Below are positions 25,267 to 32,160 of a stretch of 32,160 nucleotides of DNA, piece by piece (positions within the stretch are counted from its first letter, which is position 1; each line of letters begins with the position of its first letter). A program made the position numbers and the translations under genes. The DNA is from Chitinophagia bacterium (GTDB lineage Bacteria > Bacteroidota > Bacteroidia > Chitinophagales > Chitinophagaceae), in NCBI GenBank assembly GCA_009924165.1, contig RFSD01000004.1:1-32160 (forward strand). The letters run 5' to 3'. Under the pieces are notes generated by a model. That model worked only from the letters and a program-made list of their open reading frames with translations. It had not been told where the DNA came from and did not search any database.

Positions 25267-28089
25267 TTATAAAGTACGTTTAACTTCTTCTTCCTCAAAT
25301 GCTTCAACGATATCACCTGGCTTTAAGTCGATAAAGTTTTTGATGGTCAAACCACATTCCATATTAGAGACCACTTCTTTCACGTCATCTTTGAAACGTT
25401 TCAAGCTTCCTAATTCAGCTGCTTGGCCTTCGCCTTTGGGGAACTCAACGATACCATCACGAATAATACGAATCTTACTGTTTCTGCTCAACTTACCATC
25501 AAGTACAAAACATCCGGCAACCGTTGCTTTATCAAACTTGTAGACTTCTCTAACCTCCACATTCGCCACTATTTTCTCTTGGATTTTTGGTTCCAACATA
25601 CCTTCCATCGCACTCTTAATTTCATCAATCGCATTGTAGATGATTGAGTACATTTTAATTTCAACACCTTCTGTTTCTGCTAAGCGACTTGCTTGCATAC
25701 TAGGGCGAACGTTAAAACCAATGATGATGGCATCAGAAGCAGCAGAAAGCAATACATCAGATTCAGAAATCTGACCCACCCCTTTCAATACCACTCTTAT
25801 CGCAATTTCTTCGGTTGATAATTTTTGTAATGAATCACTCAAGGCTTCTACAGAACCATCCACGTCACCTTTGATGATAATGTTTAATTCTTTAAAGTTA
25901 CCTAAAGCCAAACGACGACCGATCTCGTCTAATGTAATATGTTTTCTAGTTCTCAAGCCTTGCTCTCTTAATAATTGAGAACGCTTGGTTGCTAATTCTT
26001 TCGCTTCTGACTCGTCTTCATATACTTTGAATTTCTCACCAGCTTGTGGTGCACCATTCAAACCTAATATTACAACAGGTGTAGACGGAGGTGCTACTTC
26101 GATACGCTGATTACGTTCGTTGAACATGGCTTTAACACGACCATAAAACTGTCCTGATAAAATTAAATCTCCTTGATGTAAAGTACCATTTTGAACAAGT
26201 ATTGTAGCAACATAACCACGTCCTTTATCTAAAGAGGCCTCGATAATTGTACCTGTTGCTTCTCTATTTGGATTGGCTTTTAAATCTAAAAGTTCAGATT
26301 CTAATAATACTTTCTCTAACAAAGCATCTACATTCAAACCTTGTTTAGCAGATAATTCTTGATTTTGGAATTTACCACCCCAAGCTTCTACTAAAATATT
26401 CATTTGAGATAATTGCTCGTATATTTTTTGTGGCTGCGCACCGTCTTTATCTATTTTATTCACTGCAAAAATCATTGGCACATTCGCTGCTTGAGAGTGA
26501 CTAATGGCCTCTTTTGTTTGCGGCATCACTGCATCGTCTGCAGCAACTACGATAATTGCAATATCTGTAACTTTAGCACCACGAGCACGCATCGCTGTAA
26601 AGGCTTCGTGACCTGGTGTATCCAAGAAAGTGATGGCTTTACCATTTGGCAAAGTCACTTCGTATGCACCAATATGTTGCGTGATACCACCGGCCTCACC
26701 TGCAACCACATTCGCGTTACGTATATAATCCAATAAAGATGTTTTACCGTGATCCACGTGACCCATGATGGTAACGATTGGAGGACGCTCCACTAAATTT
26801 GCTTGATCTTCAGCTTCCTCTTCCTCATCCATTTCTACTACATCTTCTAAGCCAACAAATTCAACTTCGAATCCAAATTCACTGGCAACCAATTCAATCA
26901 CCTCCGCATCTAAACGCTGATTGATCGAAACCATGATACCCAAGTTCATACACTTGCTGATGATATCTGCAAAGCTTACATCCATCAAGCTCGATAACTC
27001 ACTCACGGTTACGAATTCTGTTACCTGTAATTTATTATCTTCTCTTAGTTCATTATTTTCATTTTCAGCAGCTTCTTCTCTTCTTTGACGACGATACTTA
27101 GATTTCGTGCCCTTACCACGACCACCTTGGCCAGATAATTTAGCTTGCGTTTCCTTGATCTTATCTTGAATTGCTTTCTGATCGATTTCTTTTTGCTCAG
27201 CAGTCTGCGGCATATTTCTTCCGCGTCCACCACCTTGTCCACCTTGTGGACGATTGCCATTATTAGGACGATTGCCTTGGTAACCACCGCCTTGTCCACC
27301 TTGTGGACGATTGCCTTGATAGCCGCCACTACTTTGAGTTTGACCACCTTGTCCAGTTTGACCTGTTTGATTTGGTCTGCCTTGAACAGGGATACGCTTA
27401 CGAACACGTTTTTCTTCCTGCGTTAAAGGTTTTGGTCTAGTATCGCTATTAATTGGTAAATCAATCTTACCTAAAATGGTTGGACCTGTTAATTTGTCTG
27501 CTTGGATATTTGTAATTGCACCATGCACATTTTCAGGGGCGATAGAATGATCTTCCGGCGGCGCTTTTGGAGCTGGTGTTGGATTCGCTTTTTTAGCAGC
27601 CGGTTTTTTAGCAGTCGCTTTAGGAGCAGGCTCTTCTGTTTTTTTAGTGGTCTTTTTTGGTCTAGTAGAAGAGTCAATGGCAGAAAGGTCAATCTTATTC
27701 ACCACTTTTGGTGCTTCCACCTCTGGTGTTTCTACTTTAATTTTAGCAGGCGCTGCTTCAACTGGAGCTGCAGCTGCTTTGGATGTTTCCACAACTGGCG
27801 TTTCAGTAACAACTGCTTTTTTAGCTGGAGCAATTTCTTCCTCCGCTTTTTTGCTTTTGTCTGCTGTTACATTTTTTGGCAATTCCACATGGTCTGCCTT
27901 ATTCTTAGCAACCTTGTCGCTTTGGAATTCTGCCTGCAAAGCATAGTACTGACTTTCAGTTAATTTGGCTGTTGGCTTAAGGTCATCCTTAGGAAAACCT
28001 TTTTTACTAAGAAATTCAATCAAGGTATCTTGACCGATGTTGAATTCTTTAGCAGCTGCTAACAGTCTTGGTAGTTTCAATTCTGACAT
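25267..28089 (-). CDS. infB: Translation initiation factor IF-2
   Basis: IF-2 is the GTPase that brings initiator tRNA to the ribosome. The 940 residues contain an N-terminal helical subdomain ([22 protein letters not shown]), a long disordered Ala/Pro/Lys-rich linker (about 75-180) and a Gly/Gln/Asn/Arg-rich repeat (237-292). A second IF2_N-like domain follows (about 355-412), then the G domain: GHVDHGKT (443-450), DTPGHEAF and NKID. Beta-barrel domain II, domain III and C-terminal domain C2 follow ([24 protein letters not shown]). The end EEEVKRTL is normal for the phylum. The gene follows nusA by 70 bases, the conserved rimP-nusA-infB order. Several long open frames on the opposite strand here are shadows of the repetitive linker. 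Confidence 0.98.
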   Translation of the reverse strand: MSELKLPRLLAAAKEFNIGQDTLIEFLSKKGFPKDDLKPTAKLTESQYYALQAEFQSDKVAKNKADHVELPKNVTADKSKKAEEEIAPAKKAVVTETPVVETSKAAAAPVEAAPAKIKVETPEVEAPKVVNKIDLSAIDSSTRPKKTTKKTEEPAPKATAKKPAAKKANPTPAPKAPPEDHSIAPENVHGAITNIQADKLTGPTILGKIDLPINSDTRPKPLTQEEKRVRKRIPVQGRPNQTGQTGQGGQTQSSGGYQGNRPQGGQGGGYQGNRPNNGNRPQGGQGGGRGRNMPQTAEQKEIDQKAIQDKIKETQAKLSGQGGRGKGTKSKYRRQRREEAAENENNELREDNKLQVTEFVTVSELSSLMDVSFADIISKCMNLGIMVSINQRLDAEVIELVASEFGFEVEFVGLEDVVEMDEEEEAEDQANLVERPPIVTIMGHVDHGKTSLLDYIRNANVVAGEAGGITQHIGAYEVTLPNGKAITFLDTPGHEAFTAMRARGAKVTDIAIIVVAADDAVMPQTKEAISHSQAANVPMIFAVNKIDKDGAQPQKIYEQLSQMNILVEAWGGKFQNQELSAKQGLNVDALLEKVLLESELLDLKANPNREATGTIIEASLDKGRGYVATILVQNGTLHQGDLILSGQFYGRVKAMFNERNQRIEVAPPSTPVVILGLNGAPQAGEKFKVYEDESEAKELATKRSQLLREQGLRTRKHITLDEIGRRLALGNFKELNIIIKGDVDGSVEALSDSLQKLSTEEIAIRVVLKGVGQISESDVLLSAASDAIIIGFNVRPSMQASRLAETEGVEIKMYSIIYNAIDEIKSAMEGMLEPKIQEKIVANVEVREVYKFDKATVAGCFVLDGKLSRNSKIRIIRDGIVEFPKGEGQAAELGSLKRFKDDVKEVVSNMECGLTIKNFIDLKPGDIVEAFEEEEVKRTL
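27214..27381 (-). repeat. Gly/Gln/Asn/Arg-rich imperfect repeats within infB
   Basis: This segment encodes IF-2 residues 237-292, units of the type [14 protein letters not shown]. At DNA level a 29-base block occurs at 27230-27258 and again at 27287-27315 with one difference, spaced 57 bases (19 codons) apart. Copy number could vary by slippage without breaking the frame. Confidence 0.8.
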
Positions 28090-28159
28090 TTGAATGTTTT
28101 TTGTCCCTTTTTTTTGAACAGAGACGCGTTCCTTTTATAAATATACTTCTATTTAAAGG

Positions 28160-29410
28160 TTATTCACCTTTAGCAAACTCTTCTGTCAAGACACGGCGTA
28201 CTTCCGCAATTGTCTCCACTTCTAAGTCTGTTCTTTTTTCTAATTCTTCTGCGCTTAATTTCAATACACTTCTTCCTGTATCACAACCAACACGCTTAAA
28301 CTCATCAATAATCCATGCTTCAATTTCATCACTAAATTCGTCTAAATCGATATCGAACTCATCCACAATTTCTTCGTCTTCACGGTACACATCTAATTCA
28401 TAGCCTGTTAATTCAGACGCCAATTTGATGTTCACACCACGACGACCAATTGCTAAAGAAACTTGATCTGATTGTAAGTACACTTCGGCACGCTTGCGTT
28501 CAGCATCAATATTCATATAGCTGATTTTTGAAGGCGTCAATGAACGTTGAATTAATAATTGTGTATTCGTTGTAAAATTAATAACATCGATATTTTCATT
28601 TTTTAATTCTCTTACGATACCATGAATACGAGAACCTTTCATACCCACACAAGCACCTACTGGATCGATACGATCATCGAATGATTCAACAGCTACTTTT
28701 GCACGCTCACCTGGCTCACGAACAATTTTCTTAATCGTAATTAAACCATCAAAAATTTCCGGCACTTCTATTTCTAATAATTTAGCTAAGAATAATGGGC
28801 TTGTTCTTGATAAAATAATCACAGGTGTATTATTTTTCATATCCACTCTTGCAATCACCGCTCTAATTGTTTCTCCCTTCTTAAAAAAGTCTTGAGGGAT
28901 TTGTTCTGTTTTTGGAAGAATCAATTCGTTTCCTTCTTCGTCTAACAATAAAACTTCCTTCTTCCAAACCTGATATATTTCAGCATTGATAATTTCACCA
29001 ATTCTATCAGAATATTTTTTTACAAGAACGTTTTTCTTTAAATCATTGATACGAGATGCTAAAGTCTGCTTTGCAGCAAGGATAGCCCTTCTACCAAAAT
29101 CGTAGATATTCACTTCCTCTAATAATTCTTCACCAATTTCAAAATCAGGTTCGATTTTGATTGCATCAGAATAAGAAACTTCAGCTAAAGGATTATCTAC
29201 ATCATCATCCGGTCTGATTTCACGACGACGGATGATTTCTAGGTCACCTTTTTCTGCGTTTACGATTACATCGAAGTTTTCATCGCTACCATATTTTTTT
29301 CTCAATAAGGTTTTGAATACATCTTCTACTACTTTCATCATCGTAGGACGATCTATATTTTCAGCGTCTTTAAACTCCGCGAAAGCTTCAATCAAATTAA
29401 TACTTGCCAT
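28160..29410 (-). CDS. nusA: Transcription termination/antitermination protein NusA
   Basis: NusA binds RNA polymerase and nascent RNA, controlling pausing, termination and antitermination. The 416 residues consist of the N-terminal polymerase-binding domain (1-130, beginning ASINLIEAFAEFKDAENID), an S1 domain (about 135-200), and tandem KH domains (about 230-345, with VGACVGMKGSRI and AIGRRGVNIKLASEL as the RNA-binding loops). A short acidic tail of about 70 residues follows. The E. coli acidic repeats AR1 and AR2 are absent, as usual outside Proteobacteria. It sits 39 bases after rimP and 70 before infB. The operon leader carries a terminator-like hairpin that NusA could act on. Confidence 0.97.
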   Translation of the reverse strand: MASINLIEAFAEFKDAENIDRPTMMKVVEDVFKTLLRKKYGSDENFDVIVNAEKGDLEIIRRREIRPDDDVDNPLAEVSYSDAIKIEPDFEIGEELLEEVNIYDFGRRAILAAKQTLASRINDLKKNVLVKKYSDRIGEIINAEIYQVWKKEVLLLDEEGNELILPKTEQIPQDFFKKGETIRAVIARVDMKNNTPVIILSRTSPLFLAKLLEIEVPEIFDGLITIKKIVREPGERAKVAVESFDDRIDPVGACVGMKGSRIHGIVRELKNENIDVINFTTNTQLLIQRSLTPSKISYMNIDAERKRAEVYLQSDQVSLAIGRRGVNIKLASELTGYELDVYREDEEIVDEFDIDLDEFSDEIEAWIIDEFKRVGCDTGRSVLKLSAEELEKRTDLEVETIAEVRRVLTEEFAKGE

Positions 29411-29449
29411 AACATCATTTTTTTATCAAGCAGTCAAGCTTGAGATTTG

Positions 29450-29920
29450 TTAAAATTGAATTTGAACTATAGTTGATTTTATATTTTCAAATGGAATAAG
29501 CATAGTTTCTTGGGTCGCTTTTTTCCCCTTACCAGCAGTCCATTCTATTAAAATATCTTTATCTGTAACTTCTTTCATTACGCCCGTAAAAACTGATTCG
29601 TCATTCAATATCACTTCTACGGTACGTCCAATATTTTTTACATATTGTCTGTTTAAAATCAAAGGCTCTTCTACACCAGGTGAAGAAACCTCTAATGCAA
29701 AATCACCTTCAGGGAACCATGCAGCTTCTTCGATGGCCTTGTACAATCTTCTGTTGAATGAAGTACATTGTTTGATAGGCAAACCTTGGTCGCCATCAAT
29801 ATATACTCTTATTATGTGACCAGGCTTTACTTTGATATGTACCAAAAAATAGCTTGGATCCTCTTGTAATAAAGGCTCTAATAAGGTATAAACCCTGTCT
29901 TTTAATTCGTTTACTTCCAT
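29450..29920 (-). CDS. rimP: Ribosome maturation factor RimP
   Basis: RimP assists maturation of the 30S subunit. From the ATG at 29920 the protein has 156 residues, normal for the family. The N-terminal alpha/beta domain starts EVNELKDRVYTLLEPLL. The motif FALEVSSPGVEEPL with the following NRQYVKNIGRTVEV is the RimP signature leading into the C-terminal SH3-like barrel. An in-frame ATG at 29959 would add 13 residues (beginning MKGTKSFPSS) encoded by the leader hairpin itself. I prefer 29920 because the conserved fold begins there, but cannot exclude the longer form. First gene of rimP-nusA-infB. Confidence 0.95.
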   Translation of the reverse strand: MEVNELKDRVYTLLEPLLQEDPSYFLVHIKVKPGHIIRVYIDGDQGLPIKQCTSFNRRLYKAIEEAAWFPEGDFALEVSSPGVEEPLILNRQYVKNIGRTVEVILNDESVFTGVMKEVTDKDILIEWTAGKGKKATQETMLIPFENIKSTIVQIQF

Positions 29921-29924
29921 ACTT

Positions 29925-29957
29925 AAAAAAGAAGAAGGGAACGATTTCGTTCCCTTC
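29925..29957 (-). terminator. Terminator-like hairpin in the rimP-nusA-infB leader
   Basis: On the transcribed strand GAAGGGAACG (29957-29948) pairs with CGTTCCCTTC (29943-29934), a 10-bp stem around a 4-base loop. It is followed at once by TTCTTTTTT (29933-29925), the shape of an intrinsic terminator. It lies after the predicted promoter and ends 4 bases before the rimP ATG. It could act as an attenuator of the operon. On the opposite strand there is no U-run, so it is not a terminator for the plus-strand direction. Confidence 0.6.
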
Positions 29958-29978
29958 ATTTCTCTGCATATTCTAGAT

Positions 29979-30010
29979 CAAAGGTAATAAAAGAGGATGA
30001 AATCACCCAA
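29979..30010 (-). promoter_or_regulatory. Promoter for rimP-nusA-infB
   Basis: On the minus strand ATTG (ending at 30008), 21 bases, then TACCTTTG (29986-29979), an exact -7 consensus. The expected start of transcription is around 29973, giving a leader of about 50 bases that includes the terminator-like hairpin. Confidence 0.6.
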
Positions 30011-30028
30011 TTTTATTCAATCTGGACG

Positions 30029-30036
30029 TATTTTTG
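30029..30036 (+). promoter_or_regulatory. -7 box abutting DUF4834 gene start
   Basis: TATTTTTG matches TAnnTTTG exactly and ends four bases before the ATG at 30041. The expected transcript begins at or beside the start codon. Confidence 0.5.
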
Positions 30037-30040
30037 TGGT

Positions 30041-30301
30041 ATGACCAAGCTATTGATTTACGGATTCCTGATCTATCTCTTGTATAAATTGATCTTTAAT
30101 GTCGTACTTCCTGTACGTAAAGGGGTCAAGACTGTTCGCCAAAATATGGAGGAAATGCAACGAAAAATGGCCGAAGCACAGCAGCAAAACACCAATTATT
30201 CTGGATTTACGACCCAAAATCCACCTAAATCTGCACCAAAATCAAGTAGTGAGTCAGTTAAAAAAGACGCTGATTACATTGATTTTGAGGAACTTAAGTA
30301 A
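30041..30301 (+). CDS. Small DUF4834-type membrane protein
   Basis: An 86-residue protein. Residues 3-24 are one hydrophobic helix (LLIYGFLIYLLYKLIFNVVLPV) followed by RKG, predicting an N-out/C-in anchor. Residues 28-50 are a charged amphipathic helix (TVRQNMEEMQRKMAEAQQQN), and the tail is Ser/Pro/Lys-rich, ending in DADYIDFEELK. The layout matches the small Bacteroidota family DUF4834, whose function is unknown. It is divergent from rimP and converges on the HAD phosphatase gene, with only 4 bases between stop codons. Confidence 0.75.
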   Translation: MTKLLIYGFLIYLLYKLIFNVVLPVRKGVKTVRQNMEEMQRKMAEAQQQNTNYSGFTTQNPPKSAPKSSSESVKKDADYIDFEELK

Positions 30302-30305
30302 GATA

Positions 30306-30929
30306 CTAGCTTAATAACTTAGGCAATTCCTTTTCAATGAACATGCCTGGTTGCAAATACAAGACCTGCAATCCAATCGAGGCAGCTCCAATGATATTGG
30401 GCATATTGTCATCAATGAACAAGGTTTCAGCAGCGTTAAGCCCTTCTTGTTCTAAAATATATTGAAAAGAGGCAGGGTCAGGCTTGCGCATCCCCATTTG
30501 ATGAGAATAATAAGGTTTTTTAAATAGCTTTTCGAAATCCCCACCGATCTCCCTTTCAAATTGAGGAAGCACATAATCACAATGTATTTGATTGGTATTG
30601 GAGTATAGAAATAGGGGGAATTTTTGTTGATTTGCTTTAATCCAATCCATACTCTCTTTTCGAAAACCAACTAATAAGGAATTCCAAGCTGTAATAATTT
30701 GAACATGATTCAGTGATAAATTGTACAATTGATTGAACCCTTCGCAGAATCCTTCCTGGTCGATGAAGCCTTTTTCCAAATCATAAAATAATTGATCACA
30801 TTTATTGAGTGTAAAATGATTTTGAAAATTAGGGATACCTAATGCATCAAATTGTGCATACATATGATTGAAATCAATATCGTATAAAACATTGCCTAAA
30901 TCAAAAATGATATTTTTTACTGGAGTCAT
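30306..30929 (-). CDS. HAD-superfamily phosphatase (YihX-like)
   Basis: A 207-residue cytoplasmic haloacid-dehalogenase-type hydrolase, subfamily IA. Motif I is IIFDLGNVLYDIDFN with nucleophile D10. Gly-Asn replaces the usual DxD second acid, as in YihX-type sugar-phosphate phosphatases, which share the DIDFN continuation. Motif II is LYSNTN, motif III the lysine in GMRKPDP, and motif IV FIDDNMPN. Residues about 15-90 form the helical cap. The likely substrate is a sugar phosphate (YihX uses glucose-1-phosphate), by analogy only. It has its own -7 box and no operon partner. Confidence 0.9.
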   Translation of the reverse strand: MTPVKNIIFDLGNVLYDIDFNHMYAQFDALGIPNFQNHFTLNKCDQLFYDLEKGFIDQEGFCEGFNQLYNLSLNHVQIITAWNSLLVGFRKESMDWIKANQQKFPLFLYSNTNQIHCDYVLPQFEREIGGDFEKLFKKPYYSHQMGMRKPDPASFQYILEQEGLNAAETLFIDDNMPNIIGAASIGLQVLYLQPGMFIEKELPKLLS

Positions 30930-30972
30930 AAATTGCTGAAAGAAATTAAAAATGAATCGTTGTTAATTAATG

Positions 30973-30980
30973 CAAAGATA
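30973..30980 (-). promoter_or_regulatory. -7 box for HAD phosphatase gene
   Basis: TATCTTTG on the minus strand (30980-30973) matches TAnnTTTG exactly, 43 bases before the ATG at 30929. It is back to back with the VOC gene promoter in a 96-base divergent gap. Confidence 0.5.
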
Positions 30981-30992
30981 CAAATAGATTGA

Positions 30993-31021
30993 TTGAAGAT
31001 CTTTTACAAATTGTATATTTG
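30993..31021 (+). promoter_or_regulatory. Promoter abutting VOC gene start
   Basis: TTG (30993-30995), 18 bases, then TATATTTG (31014-31021), an exact -7 match that ends four bases before the ATG at 31026. A leaderless transcript is expected. Confidence 0.5.
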
Positions 31022-31025
31022 ATCC

Positions 31026-31418
31026 ATGCAACAAAATCTAGCCCATATCGCAGTGGTTGTTCGTGATTATGATGAAGCCATTCATTATTATACCAATACG
31101 CTAGGATTTAAATTAATAGAAGACACGATACTTTCTGAAACAAAACGCTGGGTGATGGTACAGCCAACCGGCGCAAACAATGGGTGTATGTTATTGCTTG
31201 CAAAAGCTGCAACACCCGAACAAGAAAAAAGCATTGGCAATCAAACTGGAGGACGTGTATTTTTATTTTTATATACCGATAATTTTTATCGTGACTTTGA
31301 AAACTATAGTGCTAAAGGTGTCGAATTCACTATCCCTCCACATATCGAAGCTTATGGAACAGTTGCAGTCTTTAAAGATCTTTATGGAAATCTTTGGGAC
31401 CTAATTGAACCTTCATAG
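31026..31418 (+). CDS. VOC-family (glyoxalase/bleomycin-resistance fold) protein
   Basis: A 130-residue, single-domain member of the vicinal-oxygen-chelate superfamily. Two beta-alpha-beta-beta-beta halves are visible: AHIAVVVRDYDEAIHYYTNTLGFKL and the second starting near RVFLFLYTDNFYRDFENYSAKG. Candidate metal ligands are H7 and the C-terminal glutamate in NLWDLIEP, with a second histidine in PHIEAYG. Family members include glyoxalase I, dioxygenases and antibiotic-binding proteins; the reaction cannot be told from sequence. Its last 47 bases overlap the 3' end of the convergent paiB-like gene. Confidence 0.88.
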   Translation: MQQNLAHIAVVVRDYDEAIHYYTNTLGFKLIEDTILSETKRWVMVQPTGANNGCMLLLAKAATPEQEKSIGNQTGGRVFLFLYTDNFYRDFENYSAKGVEFTIPPHIEAYGTVAVFKDLYGNLWDLIEPS

Positions 31419-32013
31419 CTGCTGCCATATATTTACATGCAGCATCCCCTTTGTTTAATTCGTTCTGGATATTCGTATGCGAAGCCTCGTCTCGGTTTTG
31501 ACTCAGCTTGAACACGTGCTGTAAGTCATTTACAACAATATCAAATGAATAAATGGCTTTCATATTTTGTTCCATGTATTCCTTAGATAAATTTTTGACT
31601 TGCGTTGGCGCATCTGCATCTTTTTCAAAATGCAAAGTCAATTCAGTGAGTAAATTTCTTAAATGCGTTTCGTCTTTTATTTCTAATTGCCCTCTGGCAT
31701 GCACGGTTTGATAGTTCCAAGTGCTGCCCATATTTTTTGTGGTATACCAATTAGCGCTCACAAATGCAGAAGGTGCAGAAAAAATAACCAATACATTTTT
31801 GTTCACTTCAAAAGCATTGCTATGATCCTGTTTGCGCATGATATGACCACTAATGGTGATGATATCATTTTCTACTTTCATTAAAACGGGTATATGCGTA
31901 GCTACTGGAAGTCCTTTGCTGTCTACACCACAAATGGTTACAAAAGGATTCGCCTGCATAAAATCAATCACTTGTTGATGATTGCTGGCTTTGAAATGAG
32001 GAATATTATACAT
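31372..32013 (-). CDS. PaiB-like FMN-binding protein (putative negative regulator)
   Basis: A 213-residue member of the split-barrel flavin family known from Bacillus PaiB, annotated as a negative transcriptional regulator of sporulation and protease genes. The real biochemical role is unclear and may be flavin-dependent redox. Family landmarks are MYNIPHFK at the start, PFVTICGVDSKGLPVATHIPVLM, GHIMRKQDHSNAF, VFSANWY-like FVSANWYTTK and NYQTVHARGQLEI. The length is normal, and the last 15 or so residues are encoded antisense to the end of the VOC gene. No good -7 box is visible upstream. Confidence 0.88.
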   Translation of the reverse strand: MYNIPHFKASNHQQVIDFMQANPFVTICGVDSKGLPVATHIPVLMKVENDIITISGHIMRKQDHSNAFEVNKNVLVIFSAPSAFVSANWYTTKNMGSTWNYQTVHARGQLEIKDETHLRNLLTELTLHFEKDADAPTQVKNLSKEYMEQNMKAIYSFDIVVNDLQHVFKLSQNRDEASHTNIQNELNKGDAACKYMAAAMKVQLGPKDFHKDL

Positions 32014-32094
32014 CGTTAAAAGTTAAGTAGTGAAAAATAAATTCAAATAATTTTTAATTGAATTGTTAAAAAATTGATTTTAAAAGTTTACTTC

Positions 32095-32160
32095 TTATAA
32101 AGGCAATGCAGTAGTCGTCTTAATCTCATCCATCACAAACAAACTATTGATATGCGCTAC
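32095..32160 (-). CDS. C-terminal end of an Lrp/AsnC-type regulator (partial)
   Basis: A minus-strand frame open from the window edge ends at 32095 and encodes 21 residues, including HINSLFVMDEIKTTTALPL. This resembles the last strand and tail of Lrp/AsnC ligand-binding domains (..T.SxVVLxxIKxxTALPL). It is only a fragment, so the assignment is tentative. The 81 bases between it and the paiB-like start are AT-rich. Confidence 0.5.
   Translation of the reverse strand, partial: VAHINSLFVMDEIKTTTALPL

Noticed and set aside
27214-27381. Repeats resembling a small CRISPR array
   Set aside because: The repeats are in frame within IF-2 and encode Gly/Gln-rich units, there are only about two good copies, and no cas genes are nearby.
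27502-27963. Long plus-strand open frame with many Phe/Cys/Trp/Arg residues opposite infB
   Set aside because: It is the antisense shadow of the Ala/Pro/Lys-rich IF-2 linker; the composition is implausible and there is no promoter or homology that I recognise.
1-32160. Search by eye for tRNA, rRNA, insertion sequences, phage or defence genes
   Set aside because: Almost all sequence is taken by housekeeping or envelope genes. No transposase, integrase, nuclease-defence or RNA gene signature was seen.

Overview
The window is about 32 kb of AT-rich bacterial chromosome packed with ordinary housekeeping and envelope genes. It almost certainly comes from the phylum Bacteroidota. The protein flavour fits Chitinophagaceae or a close relative, but I infer that placement without any search. 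Evidence for the phylum: -7 boxes of the form TAnnTTTG in front of many genes, no consistent Shine-Dalgarno sequences, a DUF4834-type small membrane protein, a roughly 615-residue PurF, an Obg without the C-terminal OCT domain, and many exported lipoproteins. I see no tRNA, rRNA, CRISPR array, insertion sequence, phage gene or attachment site. No gene-free stretch exceeds 300 bases; the longest is about 200 bases, at 1974-2172.

Layout. 30-1973 (minus): a sugar kinase and aspartate-semialdehyde dehydrogenase in one operon. 2173-3899 (plus): a TetR-type regulator, a strong terminator, then the GTPase Obg, whose end meets typA/bipA (minus) across a perfect 21-bp bidirectional terminator. 5902-8060: a multispanning NagX/HGSNAT-like acyltransferase and a divergent membrane-anchored alpha/beta hydrolase. 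8065-15404 (minus): five genes in a row, chromate transporter, secreted carboxypeptidase-regulatory-like protein, RND adaptor, RND pump and a GH130-like lipoprotein. 15514-18788: a DUF3089 lipoprotein hydrolase converging on recQ. 18963-21952 (plus): kdsD and manC, which feed Kdo and GDP-mannose into surface polysaccharide, then a KASIII (FabH-like) gene that has lost its N-terminus. 21949-29920 (minus): the rimP-nusA-infB translation/transcription operon, followed by a SurA-like periplasmic isomerase and purF. 30041-32160: DUF4834 protein, HAD phosphatase, VOC protein, PaiB-like flavin protein and the tail of an Lrp/AsnC regulator cut by the window edge.

I do not find a convincing new multi-gene system. 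The most interesting signals are small. (1) A broken KASIII gene still carries a frame-shifted fragment that looks like its own original start. (2) A terminator-shaped hairpin sits between the promoter and start codon of rimP-nusA-infB, a natural place for NusA-dependent attenuation. (3) Three genes have their -7 box exactly four bases before ATG, which implies leaderless mRNAs. (4) Four of six convergent gene pairs have stop codons that overlap by 4 bases or lie 4 bases apart, with no terminator, and a fifth pair overlaps by 47 bp. (5) IF-2 carries a Gly/Gln/Asn/Arg-rich repeat segment.
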